Positions 54,701 through 63,208 are shown, counted from the stretch's first letter. The stretch is DNA of 64,000 bases from Phycisphaerae bacterium RAS2 (GCA_007753915.1 CP036352.1:3721306-3785305), one strand, 5' to 3'. Translations and numbers: made by a program. Notes: a model not told the origin generated them from the sequence alone.

Positions 54701-55069
54701 TGCGACGCGGCGAATCTCGCGCGCGACATGGCCCGCCGGGTTAAAGACCACGATTCGATCATTCACTCCGTCGGCGACAAACACGCGTCCGTCGCGCGCG
54801 ACGGCGACATCCGTCGGCATGAGGAGACCGGGCGCGGCACGGTCGGCGAACTCGATCGCGGATTGTGCCAGCAGCGGAACATCCGGCGCTCCGGAAGCAG
54901 GCTGCGTCGCGGCAAAATCCGCAATCGGCGTATCCGCTTGTTGCGCAAAAATCCGCGGTGCGCAGATGACTGCCAGCAGGAAGAGCACCAAAGCGCGATT
55001 CCACGGAAAATACGAACGCTTCGCGGCAGCGCCGAACAAGAAAGAAATAGCGGAAAAAGCGTTCGCCAT
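51731..55069 (-). CDS. NHL beta-propeller fused to a 20-haem cytochrome c
   Basis: A 1112-residue exported protein. The ATG at 55069 is chosen for the GAGG eight bases upstream and because it begins a signal sequence (about 1-44, cleavage near IFA). Residues about 60-370 form an NHL propeller with MPTDVAVARDGRVFVADGVN-style blades. From C382 to the C-terminus there are twenty CXXCH sites, many in the CXXCHXPH form. No catalytic domain is seen. The fusion combines on one chain the propeller and haem wire that are separate genes at 25726-28505. Probably periplasmic or outer surface. It is divergent from the NapC-type gene (96 bp), implying a shared control region. Confidence 0.92.
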   Translation of the reverse strand: MANAFSAISFLFGAAAKRSYFPWNRALVLFLLAVICAPRIFAQQADTPIADFAATQPASGAPDVPLLAQSAIEFADRAAPGLLMPTDVAVARDGRVFVADGVNDRIVVFNPAGHVAREIRRVADQSLAHPVGIDVDASGNLWIADAGNARIVVANVPAAADAPIELIRIIPLPAGPNDHPADPTDAAVSPDGAVVWTVDNNRHVLIRHDVKRGTHALAGRQGEARGQLHYPFMLARDAKGNVYASDVLNGRVGVFSDTGGVVTSIAQYGVEPGMLYRPKGVALDADGNVWVSDSVLGVVQVFTSTGRFIDVLRDASGKPLKLAAPMGMAFDASGDLYVVELDANRVRSFRIVRRADAGASARDESRSATQRPSVVGRQARACTVCHMEWVEPLAQKRGTELINPPDDDPVHPYVSQPHTCLSCHDGSIVDSRRRVWLEHGHRTDIAPLPEMTVPPQLPLVDGKIACRTCHSAHAGGDLSGNLKTSVFLRMPNTSGEMCVTCHADKTRGPQRGTHPTGGMPWAVPNDLIAAGAKVGPNPRELTCNVCHTPHGAAYDHLLVMGTESNQLCLSCHDQMRPGMFRDGDHTEHPLSPIVNTEQKAAIQSLGTKLGPDDKLICLSCHKLHHGKGERFMLAAELTDGAFCVGCHSAKTSVFKTPHDLRKTYPEERNRLGMTAQTGGPCSSCHLFHRYARSPEISDIDPGGGKCITCHQEGRCAGEKALGSFNHPKAACVECHDPHGPHEPNRPALGQFLREPTPGLCVKCHAEYAALSGGPHDFRSTGNQWPQVADLREDTCLACHRPHGKDDKGLFTFAASPADAASDGACIACHPGAAWGHGADGEGLKQSDHAAMHPRIVPAGFATGGLPLARSASTEASVVGCRTCHNPHAADGAAHKFLRTAAGAPASSLCITCHSDASAITMTAHTAATFESKQLPAQACLPCHSVHAMPTAVEDDLLWPRSLAVAEESASPRAMPQAAAPREAINFAAMHASDQRCEACHREGGTARPPMIASHPDVPMLNIFDGTRDESLPLYDVEGRTASQGQIACRTCHTPHGHLPDTEFSGPDRSREALRSARLMLRPFRAPNVCTTCHGFDALERFLFFHDPVRRRK

Positions 55070-55164
55070 CGTGGACCTCGGCGGCCGATTCGCTGAACAT
55101 GATAGACGCGCGGGCGCGCCTTGCCTATCGACTGTTCGCCGCGCGCAGCACGAGGAGCGCACGC

Positions 55165-57015
55165 ATGTCCCAGACGCCGCCCTTCGATTCACCCAATAAC
55201 AATGTCGACTCCAATGCGACGGGTTCGATTGGTGACAACGCGACGCGCAGTCCCGGAGGAACCATGAGCCACGCGGCCTCACCGGCAAAGAAGAAACGAT
55301 CGCGGATGAAGCTGCTGATCGTCGCGGGGCTGGGGTTGATGGTCTTTGCCGCGGCGAGCATCGGCGGTGCGGAGTATTACACATCGCGGCCCAACTTCTG
55401 CGGCTCGTGTCACGTCATGGACCCTTATTTTGACTCGTGGTCGCATGACATCCACGGAAAGAAGGCCGGCGTGCTGTGCGTCGAATGCCATTACGCGCCA
55501 GGCGAGCATCACACCATCATGGCGAAGTTCCGCGGGTTGTCGCAGGCGGCGAGTTATTTCAGCGGGCGTTACGGCGCGGGCCGGCCGCGCGCCCACGTCA
55601 ACAACGGAAGCTGCCTGACGTCGGAATGCCACGGCGACGGCACGCGTCTCGCCGACGAACACATGAACAAATCGCTGATGATCGGCGAACCTCGCACCGA
55701 GACACGCCTGATCGCAGGCCTGCCGACCGAAATCGAGCGAAAGCCGACGGTGCGATTTGTTCACGCCAAGCACCAGCTCATCGATGAGCGCGTCACGCTG
55801 AACAAGCGCGACCTGGCCGTTGTCGGAGAACGACTGCGCAAGGCGCTGCCGCCCGAGGCGTTCTCCCGCGTCGAAGCTGCCGTGCGATCCGTCAAGGACG
55901 CCCCCCAACGCCAGGCCGACCTGTCGGGCCTGCTGAGGCAACTTGGGCACGACAGCCACTCCGGCGACGCGATGGAGTTCATGCGACTGGAACACATGCG
56001 CATACGGCTGGCACAACTGGCCGACCTGAACTGCGCCGCGTGCCACACCTACGACGCCGGAGGAGCCAATCACTTCCGCGTCGACACGACAACGTGTTTC
56101 ACCTGTCATTTCTCGCACCAGGAATTCAACCGCGACACGGGCGAATGCCTGAAGTGTCACGAGCCGCCGACGCGGCAGATCGTGGTGCATGCCCCGGCCG
56201 CCAGCGCGAGCACGACGGCCGCCACCGGCGCGCTCATGGACCATCAGGACATCGTCGCGCGCGGGATTGACTGCGCCAGTTGCCACGCGGACGTGATTCA
56301 GGGACAGGCGGACGTGTCGGCGCGCGACTGCACGCACTGCCACGACCAGTCAAAGTTCATTGAGGAGTTCGAATCGCGCACCACGCAGACCGTCGAAGAA
56401 TATCACCGCGTTCACGTCGGCGGCCAGCACGCACGTTGCACCGACTGCCATCGTGTCATTCATCACGCGCTGATTGAACCGGAGTTCGTCGGCAGCCGGG
56501 CGGAGTTTCTCAAGCCCGTCGTCGACGACTGTCAGCATTGTCACCCTTCGCACCATCGGGAGCAGGTCGAGTTGCTGATGGGCGTGGGCGGCGCGGGGAT
56601 TGACCGGCCGATGCCGAACGCGATGTTCGGCTCGCGTCTGAACTGCAAGGCCTGTCACAGTGAATCCGGCAGCGACTTCAAGGGCGACCCGCTGGTCAAG
56701 GCGACCGAGGACACCTGCCTCAAGTGCCACGGCGATGATTACCGCACGATTTTCCAACAATGGCGCGGCGAGATCGCCAGCCAATTGGCCGAGGCTCGGG
56801 CAGCTCTCCAGCGGGTGGACGAACGCATCAAGGCCATCGGCGTGCGGGCCCAGTCGCTTCCGCCGCGAATTCGAGACGGAATCGAGAACGCCCGCACAAA
56901 CATCCGCCTGATCGAATCCGGAAACGGCGTGCACAACCGAACGTACGCCGTCTCGCTGCTGGACCTCGCCGCGCGCGACCTGGACGCAGCCCTTGCGGAA
57001 TTGAGCAGATTGTAG
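55165..57015 (+). CDS. Membrane-anchored NapC/NirT-type 12-haem cytochrome c
   Basis: A 616-residue protein starting at ATG 55165 (AGGAG seven bases upstream; ATGs at 55099 and 55264 are alternatives). A hydrophilic N-tail is followed by one membrane helix (about 49-68) and a large outer domain. The first haem site is C79-GS-CH; eleven CXXCH and one CLTSECH (CX4CH, third in order) give up to twelve haems. The anchor and first haems look like NapC/NirT-type quinol dehydrogenases, which pass electrons from the quinol pool to periplasmic cytochromes; NapC itself has four haems. The last 90 residues are helical. It faces the 20-haem gene and could supply it with electrons. Confidence 0.9.
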   Translation: MSQTPPFDSPNNNVDSNATGSIGDNATRSPGGTMSHAASPAKKKRSRMKLLIVAGLGLMVFAAASIGGAEYYTSRPNFCGSCHVMDPYFDSWSHDIHGKKAGVLCVECHYAPGEHHTIMAKFRGLSQAASYFSGRYGAGRPRAHVNNGSCLTSECHGDGTRLADEHMNKSLMIGEPRTETRLIAGLPTEIERKPTVRFVHAKHQLIDERVTLNKRDLAVVGERLRKALPPEAFSRVEAAVRSVKDAPQRQADLSGLLRQLGHDSHSGDAMEFMRLEHMRIRLAQLADLNCAACHTYDAGGANHFRVDTTTCFTCHFSHQEFNRDTGECLKCHEPPTRQIVVHAPAASASTTAATGALMDHQDIVARGIDCASCHADVIQGQADVSARDCTHCHDQSKFIEEFESRTTQTVEEYHRVHVGGQHARCTDCHRVIHHALIEPEFVGSRAEFLKPVVDDCQHCHPSHHREQVELLMGVGGAGIDRPMPNAMFGSRLNCKACHSESGSDFKGDPLVKATEDTCLKCHGDDYRTIFQQWRGEIASQLAEARAALQRVDERIKAIGVRAQSLPPRIRDGIENARTNIRLIESGNGVHNRTYAVSLLDLAARDLDAALAELSRL

Positions 57016-57115
57016 GAAGCGCACGGAGCGGCCACCGCTTCGGAGCACGAGCTAACTGTGCGTGGCGGGCAATGCCTAACGTGCGAACGAGGCGATTGCC
57101 GCTGATACTTCCAAC

Positions 57116-59134
57116 TCATTTTTCATGGCACTCCATGCAGAGCGTCGCGCTGGGGACACGCAGCGCCGCGTGGGCATCTTCCGCTGCGGCGGACCGCTGC
57201 CCCAGGGGCGAGCCGGCCGGGAACAACTCCGGCTGGTGCGGATTATGACAGGTGTAACAGGTGACGCGGTCGTCGCCCAGCGGAAGAGGCGATGGCACCG
57301 CGCCGGCGGCGCTCTTGGAGCCGTCCGAATCGACGCGACGCGCTGTCAGCCAGTCGCGAATCTCATCCGTCATGGGGCGATCCACGTGGCCGCGCTCGGA
57401 AACATCCCAGTGTCGAACGTGACAGGCGAGGCATCCTTGCGACGTGTTCGTTCGCAACAGCGGCTGCCCGCGTCGCGCGCCGTCAGCCGTCAGATCTGGA
57501 ACATCCGTGTGGCAGAAAAGACACGTGCGTGAGTTGACCGCGCCGCCGGCATCGACCTGCCGGTGCGGGCTGAATTGCCACGACGCATCCTCCACGTGGC
57601 ACGAGCGGCAGTAGGAATCGGCCCGCGCCGAATCGTACCCGCGCAGCATCGCGGGATTGACCGCCGGGCGCCGCGCCCCCGCATCGCAATGTTGGCGAAT
57701 GTCGTGACAGGTCAGACAGGTCAGCCGGCCCGCGTCGGTCGGCCAGTCTTCCGGCGTCTTCACCGTGGCCGTCCGCGCGAGCCTGCCTGTCGGGTGCGGC
57801 TCGTCATGCGCCTTTCGGCCATCGTGGCAGGCGAGACACGTTTGATCGGCCTGCGCAATGGGAATCGCACGCGGCGCGCCGTCCTCCGGAGCGTGACACG
57901 CGTTGCATTGCGCGGGTGACCAGTGGGGGTTGATTGCCGGCTCAACCCCTTCCACCAATGGGCGCGATCGTTTGAGCGGGGCAGCGTTCAGGGCCGCCGT
58001 GGTGGTGGTGCGGCCCCATGCGTACGCGCGCAGGCCCGGCTCTGCATAGCGCTCCGCGACGATGATGTAGTAGTCGGTCTTGAATCCATCGGGCGGGGCC
58101 TCCGCCTCACCCGGCAATTGCGCGACGACCGCCAGACTGGAAGGCGAAACCAATTTCTGTGATTCGTCGCCCGCATCGCCAAAGATGGCGATCACTTCGC
58201 CGTGATCGCCAAACGCCTGCACGCGGCCCAGCTTCGCATCAACGACGAACAGCGTCCCATCCGGTCCGAAGCCTGCATCACGGGGGAGTGAAAAACACCC
58301 GGCGGCGTCTCCGGCGCGCCCGATGGTCCGCTGCCACGTTCCATCCGCCGCGAGAACTTGCACGCGATGATTCATCGTATCGACAACGCACACGCTGCCA
58401 TCGGACGACATCGCGAGATTCGTCGGATAGCGAAACTCGCCGAGGCCGTCGCCGCTTCGGCCGATTGAGCGCAGCCATTGACCGGAATGGTCAGAAAAAA
58501 CCTCAATCCGGTGCATCGCTGTATTACTGACCCAAAGCTCTTTTCCGACAAACGCCAGCCCGCCCGGTTGAAACGCGACATCCGTAGCGACCCTGCAATG
58601 GTGCTCCTGCCAGGTCCAGTCCAGAATCGTCACCTCGCCCCTGTTTCGTTCGGCAAACGCTGCCGCGATACCCCCGTCCGGGTTGATCGCACAAGCCACA
58701 ATCGGCCGCTCGCCATTCGGCTGATTGACCTGCGCAATCGATTCATCGTCTGAAGTCCAGTTAAGCAGTCTGTTCACGAAGGCGTCGACGACGAAGAGGT
58801 TGCCTCCGCGTGTCGCGCGAACATGAATCGGCTTGCCGAGCTGCTCCGCGGGCGAGTCGTCAATGCCGAACACGAGCGACGCCAGCGCATCGGTCCGCGA
58901 GCGCGGCGACCCCGGCATTCGAAGATTCCCCAGCGGCGCGGCGCTTCGAGGCGCAGCCGGCTCGCGCGGCGCGGGCCTCGCGTCGGTTACCGGCACAGAG
59001 CGGCCGGCCCTCTCGGATGACGACTCCGTTGCAATGCGTCGCTCGCAACCGGTCAGCGCGACGCCGATCACCGCAAGCACCGCGAGCGCGAACGACAGCG
59101 CGCGGCCAATCACAGGCGATGGCACGACAGGCAT
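57116..59134 (-). CDS. NHL beta-propeller fused to an 8-haem cytochrome c, lipoprotein
   Basis: A 672-residue protein. The ATG at 59134 starts a signal with a clear lipobox (ALTGC, C30) and overlaps the tetrahaem gene by 25 bp; a longer frame reads through that gene. Residues about 75-400 form the propeller, ending in a YYIIVAER...PGLRAYAW element. C410 begins eight CXXCH sites running to the C-terminal CMECH. The propeller is paralogous to the protein at 31492-32661, which lacks haems. Both follow tetrahaem lipoprotein genes, so the two loci are duplicates that gained or lost the cytochrome half. Confidence 0.92.
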   Translation of the reverse strand: MPVVPSPVIGRALSFALAVLAVIGVALTGCERRIATESSSERAGRSVPVTDARPAPREPAAPRSAAPLGNLRMPGSPRSRTDALASLVFGIDDSPAEQLGKPIHVRATRGGNLFVVDAFVNRLLNWTSDDESIAQVNQPNGERPIVACAINPDGGIAAAFAERNRGEVTILDWTWQEHHCRVATDVAFQPGGLAFVGKELWVSNTAMHRIEVFSDHSGQWLRSIGRSGDGLGEFRYPTNLAMSSDGSVCVVDTMNHRVQVLAADGTWQRTIGRAGDAAGCFSLPRDAGFGPDGTLFVVDAKLGRVQAFGDHGEVIAIFGDAGDESQKLVSPSSLAVVAQLPGEAEAPPDGFKTDYYIIVAERYAEPGLRAYAWGRTTTTAALNAAPLKRSRPLVEGVEPAINPHWSPAQCNACHAPEDGAPRAIPIAQADQTCLACHDGRKAHDEPHPTGRLARTATVKTPEDWPTDAGRLTCLTCHDIRQHCDAGARRPAVNPAMLRGYDSARADSYCRSCHVEDASWQFSPHRQVDAGGAVNSRTCLFCHTDVPDLTADGARRGQPLLRTNTSQGCLACHVRHWDVSERGHVDRPMTDEIRDWLTARRVDSDGSKSAAGAVPSPLPLGDDRVTCYTCHNPHQPELFPAGSPLGQRSAAAEDAHAALRVPSATLCMECHEK

Positions 59135-59817
59135 AGCGCGCTCCGTTCGTTGGATTTGACCAGCATGGCCGGGTGACTTCCGGCATCGTGTGGATCGTGG
59201 CACGACACGCATTGCACGCGCCCGCCCGGTAGGCGGATGCGTCCGTCGCGCGTGGCGATGCTCGCGGCCCGGTAGCGCGGGTGATCGGACGGATAACGTC
59301 CGCCGATGGGATGCCCGGCCAGCGCCGGTGAACGATCCCCGCTCGGTCCGAGGGAAGCGAGACTCGCAGCGTGCGCCGTTGTGAAGACATCCGTAGCAAT
59401 CACGCCGTCGTGGCAGCCGAGGCACACGAGGCTGTGCCGATCCAGTTCCCGGTCCGAATCCTGCGCGAGCACGGCCCTTGAACGCGGGAGTCGCTCCGCG
59501 GGCGGCCTCGCGGCGCCGTCCGTCATGCCCTCGGGCGTGTGACAGGTGAGGCACAGGCTTCGCGCGTCGCCACGGCCATCGGAGAAATCATGCGGCCCGC
59601 CGACCATGCGACTGACATGGCGTGTGCCTTGCACTGAAGTGGATGTGGTCGGTTGTGACGTCAGCTGATTTCCGGATATCGCCGGCGATTCGGATTTCCC
59701 CGGTCGCGGTGAATCAAGACAGGCTGACACGAGGGCGATGGCGATCACCGCGCACGCCAGAACGCCGGCGCTTCGGCGCGGGCGGCACCAAGCGGCAAGT
59801 CGGTTGGAAATCGTCAT
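59110..59817 (-). CDS. Tetrahaem c-type cytochrome lipoprotein (paralogue 2)
   Basis: A 235-residue protein from the ATG at 59817, where the signal peptide begins and ends in a lipobox (LVSAC, C33); a longer frame adds 27 residues. Four haem sites (CLTCH, CLGCH, CVSCH, C-terminal CLSCH) are spaced as in the protein at 30824-31507, with matching blocks GVxxTDVFTTAHA and HDPHDAGSHPAMLV. It is the first gene of a two-gene operon with the NHL/8-haem fusion. As a lipid-anchored small cytochrome it could relay electrons between membrane and partner; that is inference. Confidence 0.9.
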   Translation of the reverse strand: MTISNRLAAWCRPRRSAGVLACAVIAIALVSACLDSPRPGKSESPAISGNQLTSQPTTSTSVQGTRHVSRMVGGPHDFSDGRGDARSLCLTCHTPEGMTDGAARPPAERLPRSRAVLAQDSDRELDRHSLVCLGCHDGVIATDVFTTAHAASLASLGPSGDRSPALAGHPIGGRYPSDHPRYRAASIATRDGRIRLPGGRVQCVSCHDPHDAGSHPAMLVKSNERSALCLSCHRL

Positions 59818-59989
59818 CGCAAGCGTCAATCGTATGGAGGTGTCCGGACGGGGGCAATCGGCGACATTGAATGATCCGGATGCTGATTCCACGGGCACTG
59901 CGCAAATCCTCGCACAGCTTGCCGCGCCGGCGTTTCGCGAATAACTTGGTTATTGACCCAGACACATCAGGAAAAGGAGCCGTGTTCCC

Positions 59990-60805
59990 ATGCAGCGCCG
60001 AGTTCTGTTCTCCGCCAACGCCATTGCTTTTCATCTCAAATCGCGCGCCACGGCCTCGGCTGTCGCCCTCGGCGCCGCACTGCTGATTGCGGCCGCCGCC
60101 TGCGACAAACAGCCTGCACCGCCGCCGGCGAAGCCATCGACCCCGCAGACCGCCGACAAGGACCTCGAAGCCTTGCGCGATAAGGTCGTCGGGCAACCCG
60201 GCGGTGCCGCGCTCCCGGCGAATCACCCGCCGATCAGCGGTCAGCCGGCGGCCGCGAGTGCTCCCGCGCAGGATGGGATGCCGGCCGGCCATCCGCCGAT
60301 CAACGCCGCGCGGCCCGCCGCGCCGTTTGCCGCGATGAGTGCCGACCCGCCCAAGTACGACGTGCCCGCGGAATGGAAGGCCCAGCAGCCAAAGACTCCG
60401 ATGCGCAAGGCGCAGTACACGCTGCCGGGAGACGGCGGCGACGGGGAAATGATCCTCTTCTATTTCGGAAAAGGTGAAGGCGGCGACGTCGAGGCCAACC
60501 TCGCGCGCTGGAAGGCAATGTTCGCGACGGCCGAGGGTCAGCCCTTGCCGGAAGACGCCTGCAAAGTGGACCGCTTAACCGTCAACGAGCTTAAGGTGAC
60601 GACGCTGGATGTGTCGGGCACTTACCGCGAGCCGGCGATGATGAATCCGCAGGCGCCGCCCGCGCGGCCGGACTATCGCATGATGTGCGCGATCGTGGAG
60701 ATGCCCAACGGCAACTGGTTCTTCAAGGGGACCGGCCCGGCGGCGACCATGGCTACGCACGACGCCGCCTTTCGCAAACTCATTCAATCGCTCAAATCAA
60801 AATAG
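59990..60805 (+). CDS. Lipoprotein of unknown function with a repeated His-Pro-Pro-Ile motif
   Basis: A 271-residue lipoprotein (lipobox AAAAC, C38; AAGGAG upstream). A Pro/Ala-rich stretch (about 40-110) contains two copies of a short NHPPI/GHPPI motif. The C-terminal domain (about 115-270) is compact and mixed alpha/beta, with a GEMILFYFGKGEGG strand and a Trp-containing FFKGTGP loop near the end. No known domain name can be given. It is divergent from the tetrahaem gene at 59817, and its position suggests, without proving, a link to the multihaem locus. Confidence 0.7.
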   Translation: MQRRVLFSANAIAFHLKSRATASAVALGAALLIAAAACDKQPAPPPAKPSTPQTADKDLEALRDKVVGQPGGAALPANHPPISGQPAAASAPAQDGMPAGHPPINAARPAAPFAAMSADPPKYDVPAEWKAQQPKTPMRKAQYTLPGDGGDGEMILFYFGKGEGGDVEANLARWKAMFATAEGQPLPEDACKVDRLTVNELKVTTLDVSGTYREPAMMNPQAPPARPDYRMMCAIVEMPNGNWFFKGTGPAATMATHDAAFRKLIQSLKSK

Positions 60806-60976
60806 CGACGGCCTGACGTTCATAGCGCTATGTTAGCTGCCATTGCGCGGAATCGCGCAGCTTCCGCTCGAAGTGCGCACGAGTTCGCGCGCGAACACGG
60901 GACAGGCTCCGGCGCGTCACACGCCTGCCGGAGTTTCCTCAAGAAGACCATTGCACGAATCAACGGCAATGTATAT

Positions 60977-61324
60977 ATGTCACACCTTCTGCTGACCAGC
61001 GCGGCGATTGTCCAGTTCGCCTTCCCCCCTGCTTCGCGCGCCGCCGGGCATTTGCTCTGGGGCCGCGCGATTGATTTCTACGTATGCGCCTCCGGCGTCT
61101 GCCTCGCCGTCTTCACGCTCACGATCCTCGTGCATCTGATTCAACACTGGACGTGGGTCTGCAACTTCATCGCCGTCCGCGTCGCACGCCGGACGGGCCG
61201 CCCGTTCGCCGTTAACTCGGCCATCAATACGGTTTACGGCGTCGCCCTGTTGATCGCGGTCTTCGCGCTGGTCGGCGGCGTCCTCGTCGCGGCGAAGCTT
61301 TCCATCGTCGCGCCGGCACCGTAG
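60977..61324 (+). CDS. Small membrane protein, unknown function
   Basis: A 115-residue protein with about three hydrophobic segments (about 4-18, 34-56 and 86-108) and a short basic loop (VARRTGRPFA). ATG 60977 is chosen since it begins the hydrophobic part; an in-frame ATG at 60830 would add 49 residues of low-complexity basic sequence. Neither has a clear ribosome site. It precedes the M50-type protease gene by 18 bp and may be cotranscribed. Confidence 0.55.
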   Translation: MSHLLLTSAAIVQFAFPPASRAAGHLLWGRAIDFYVCASGVCLAVFTLTILVHLIQHWTWVCNFIAVRVARRTGRPFAVNSAINTVYGVALLIAVFALVGGVLVAAKLSIVAPAP

Positions 61325-61342
61325 GATTCGATCTCGAAGCTC

Positions 61343-62062
61343 ATGGACTCCGCCTTGCTCGCTGCCGTTGAATTCACACCGCTCATGATCGCCGCGCTCA
61401 TCGGCTGGATCATCAGCGTCTGCTTTCATGAATTCTCGCACGCCCTCGTCGCCTACTGGGGCGGCGACACATCGACTGCCGAACGCGGCTACCTCACCTT
61501 CAACCCCGCGAAGTACATCGACCCCCTCTTCAGCCTCGCCATTCCGGCGGCCGTGTTCATGCTCGGCGGCTTTCCCCTGCCCGGCGGCGCGGTGCTGATC
61601 GACTACTCACGACTTCGGTCAGACAAATGGGGTTCTTATGTCTCCGCCGCCGGTCCGGCCAGCAACTTCGTCCTCTTTCTGCTCACCGCGTTCATCTTTC
61701 ACCCGGCCTTGGGCATTGTCGATGTCACCACATACGACCAGCCGAATTGGGTGTACTTCTGCGGCGCGATGGCTGTACTCAATTTCATCGCCGTCGTCTT
61801 TAACCTCATCCCCCTGCCGCCCTTCGACGGCTTCGGCATCATCGAGCACAAATTGAGCAACGAATCACGCTGGCGGATGCGAATGCCGCAAACCTCGCTC
61901 GCCTGCATCGCCCTCGCGTTCTTCGGCTTCGGCCTCGAACCGGTGCAGCGATTCGTCTGGGGCGGGTTCGATCAATTGTGCTCGATGCTGGGCTTGCCGA
62001 CCGACCTGCTCGCCGTGTGTTTCCAGGTTGTGCTGTTCAACGAGGCGCCACCGACCGCTTAA
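61343..62062 (+). CDS. Site-2-type membrane metalloprotease (M50 family)
   Basis: A 239-residue polytopic protein. The zinc motif HEFSH (H29, E30, H33) lies in the first helix, and NLIPLPPFDGF supplies the third ligand Asp in a later helix, as in site-2 proteases. Between them an aliphatic SAAGPASNFVLF helix matches the short single-domain M50 proteins. No PDZ or CBS domain is present. Such enzymes cleave membrane-embedded substrates such as anti-sigma factors. Target unknown. Confidence 0.9.
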   Translation: MDSALLAAVEFTPLMIAALIGWIISVCFHEFSHALVAYWGGDTSTAERGYLTFNPAKYIDPLFSLAIPAAVFMLGGFPLPGGAVLIDYSRLRSDKWGSYVSAAGPASNFVLFLLTAFIFHPALGIVDVTTYDQPNWVYFCGAMAVLNFIAVVFNLIPLPPFDGFGIIEHKLSNESRWRMRMPQTSLACIALAFFGFGLEPVQRFVWGGFDQLCSMLGLPTDLLAVCFQVVLFNEAPPTA

Positions 62063-62178
62063 CCGGATCGCACTGTCGATTGCCCGTCCCCGTTGCTATC
62101 ATGTTCACTTGTGGCGGATGTTCGCCGTTGATTATTGTTGATAATGGACTTTCATAAGCACGACGGACGCGACCACCC

Positions 62179-63150
62179 ATGCGAATTCTTAGCGGCGTAC
62201 AACCTTCCGGAAAGCTGCACCTCGGCAACTATTTCGGCGCGATGAAGCAGCACATCGAGATGCAGCACGCCCATGAGTGCTACATCTTCATCGCCAACTA
62301 CCACGCGCTCACGACCATTCAAGACCCGGCGCGGCTCACCGGCCTCACGCGCGATGTCGCCATCGACTACCTCGCGCTCGGGCTGGACCCGGCCAAGGCC
62401 TGTCTCTTTCGCCAAAGCGACGTGCCGGAGGTCTGTGAGTTGGCGTGGATTCTTTCCACCGTCACCGGCAAGGGGCTGCTCGAACGGGCCGTCAGTTACA
62501 AGGACAAGACCGCACGCGGCCTCTCCGCCTCGATGGGCCTGTTCAGCTATCCGCTTCTTCAGGCGGCAGACATTCTGATTTACCGCAGCGATGCCGTGCC
62601 CGTCGGCAAGGACCAGGTGCAGCACATCGAGATGACCGCCGACATGGCGGGGTACTTTCACAATACATACAAGTGCGAGGTCTTCACACTGCCGCAGGCC
62701 AAGCTCAACGACGCCGCCATCGTGCCCGGCCTCGACGGCGAGAAGATGAGCAAAAGCTACGGCAACACGATCGATCTGTTCGAGGATGCCAGGAGCGCGA
62801 AGAAAAAGATCATGGCGATCAAGACCGACAGCACGCCGGTCGAATCGCCCAAGAACCCCGACACGTGCACCGTCTTCGCGCTGCTCAAGCTCTTCCTCGA
62901 CGCGACCGAGCTGGCCGACTGGCGCCGCAGGTATGAACAAGGCGGCATGGGCTACGGCGACGCGAAAAAACGCCTGGCCGAGGCATTCGAGGCGAAGTTC
63001 GGCCCCGCACGCGAGAAGCGCGCCGCGCTCGAGAAGGACACCGCGTACATTGAGGATGTGCTTGCTGCGGCCGGCAAGAAGGCACGCACCGTTGCGCAGG
63101 CCGTCATGGAAGACGTGCGCCGGGCGTGTGGAATCGTTGTTTCAAGATAG
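62179..63150 (+). CDS. trpS: Tryptophan-tRNA ligase
   Basis: Charges tRNA-Trp with tryptophan using ATP. The 323-residue class I synthetase has the HIGH-type HLGN near residue 14 and KMSKS at 189-193 (followed by YGN). The N-terminal VQPSGKLHLG stretch is typical. Length and motif spacing are normal. The upstream 116 bp contains a GATAAT but no convincing -35 box. There is no trp-operon gene next to it; trpE lies 22 kb away. Confidence 0.96.
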   Translation: MRILSGVQPSGKLHLGNYFGAMKQHIEMQHAHECYIFIANYHALTTIQDPARLTGLTRDVAIDYLALGLDPAKACLFRQSDVPEVCELAWILSTVTGKGLLERAVSYKDKTARGLSASMGLFSYPLLQAADILIYRSDAVPVGKDQVQHIEMTADMAGYFHNTYKCEVFTLPQAKLNDAAIVPGLDGEKMSKSYGNTIDLFEDARSAKKKIMAIKTDSTPVESPKNPDTCTVFALLKLFLDATELADWRRRYEQGGMGYGDAKKRLAEAFEAKFGPAREKRAALEKDTAYIEDVLAAAGKKARTVAQAVMEDVRRACGIVVSR

Positions 63151-63182
63151 CGAACAAGGCTGTTTGGGGAAGAGCGTATCTT

Positions 63183-63208
63183 GTTGTGTACCACTGCTTG
63201 AAGCAGTT
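63183..63208 (-). repeat. Palindromic dispersed repeat, copy 2
   Basis: TTGTGTACCACTGCTTGAAG followed by CAGT is, apart from two or three bases, the reverse complement of the element at 15413-15439. Confidence 0.55.

Noticed and set aside
59135-59554. N-terminal extension of the 8-haem fusion
   Set aside because: It overlaps the tetrahaem gene out of frame, and the lipobox signal begins at 59134.
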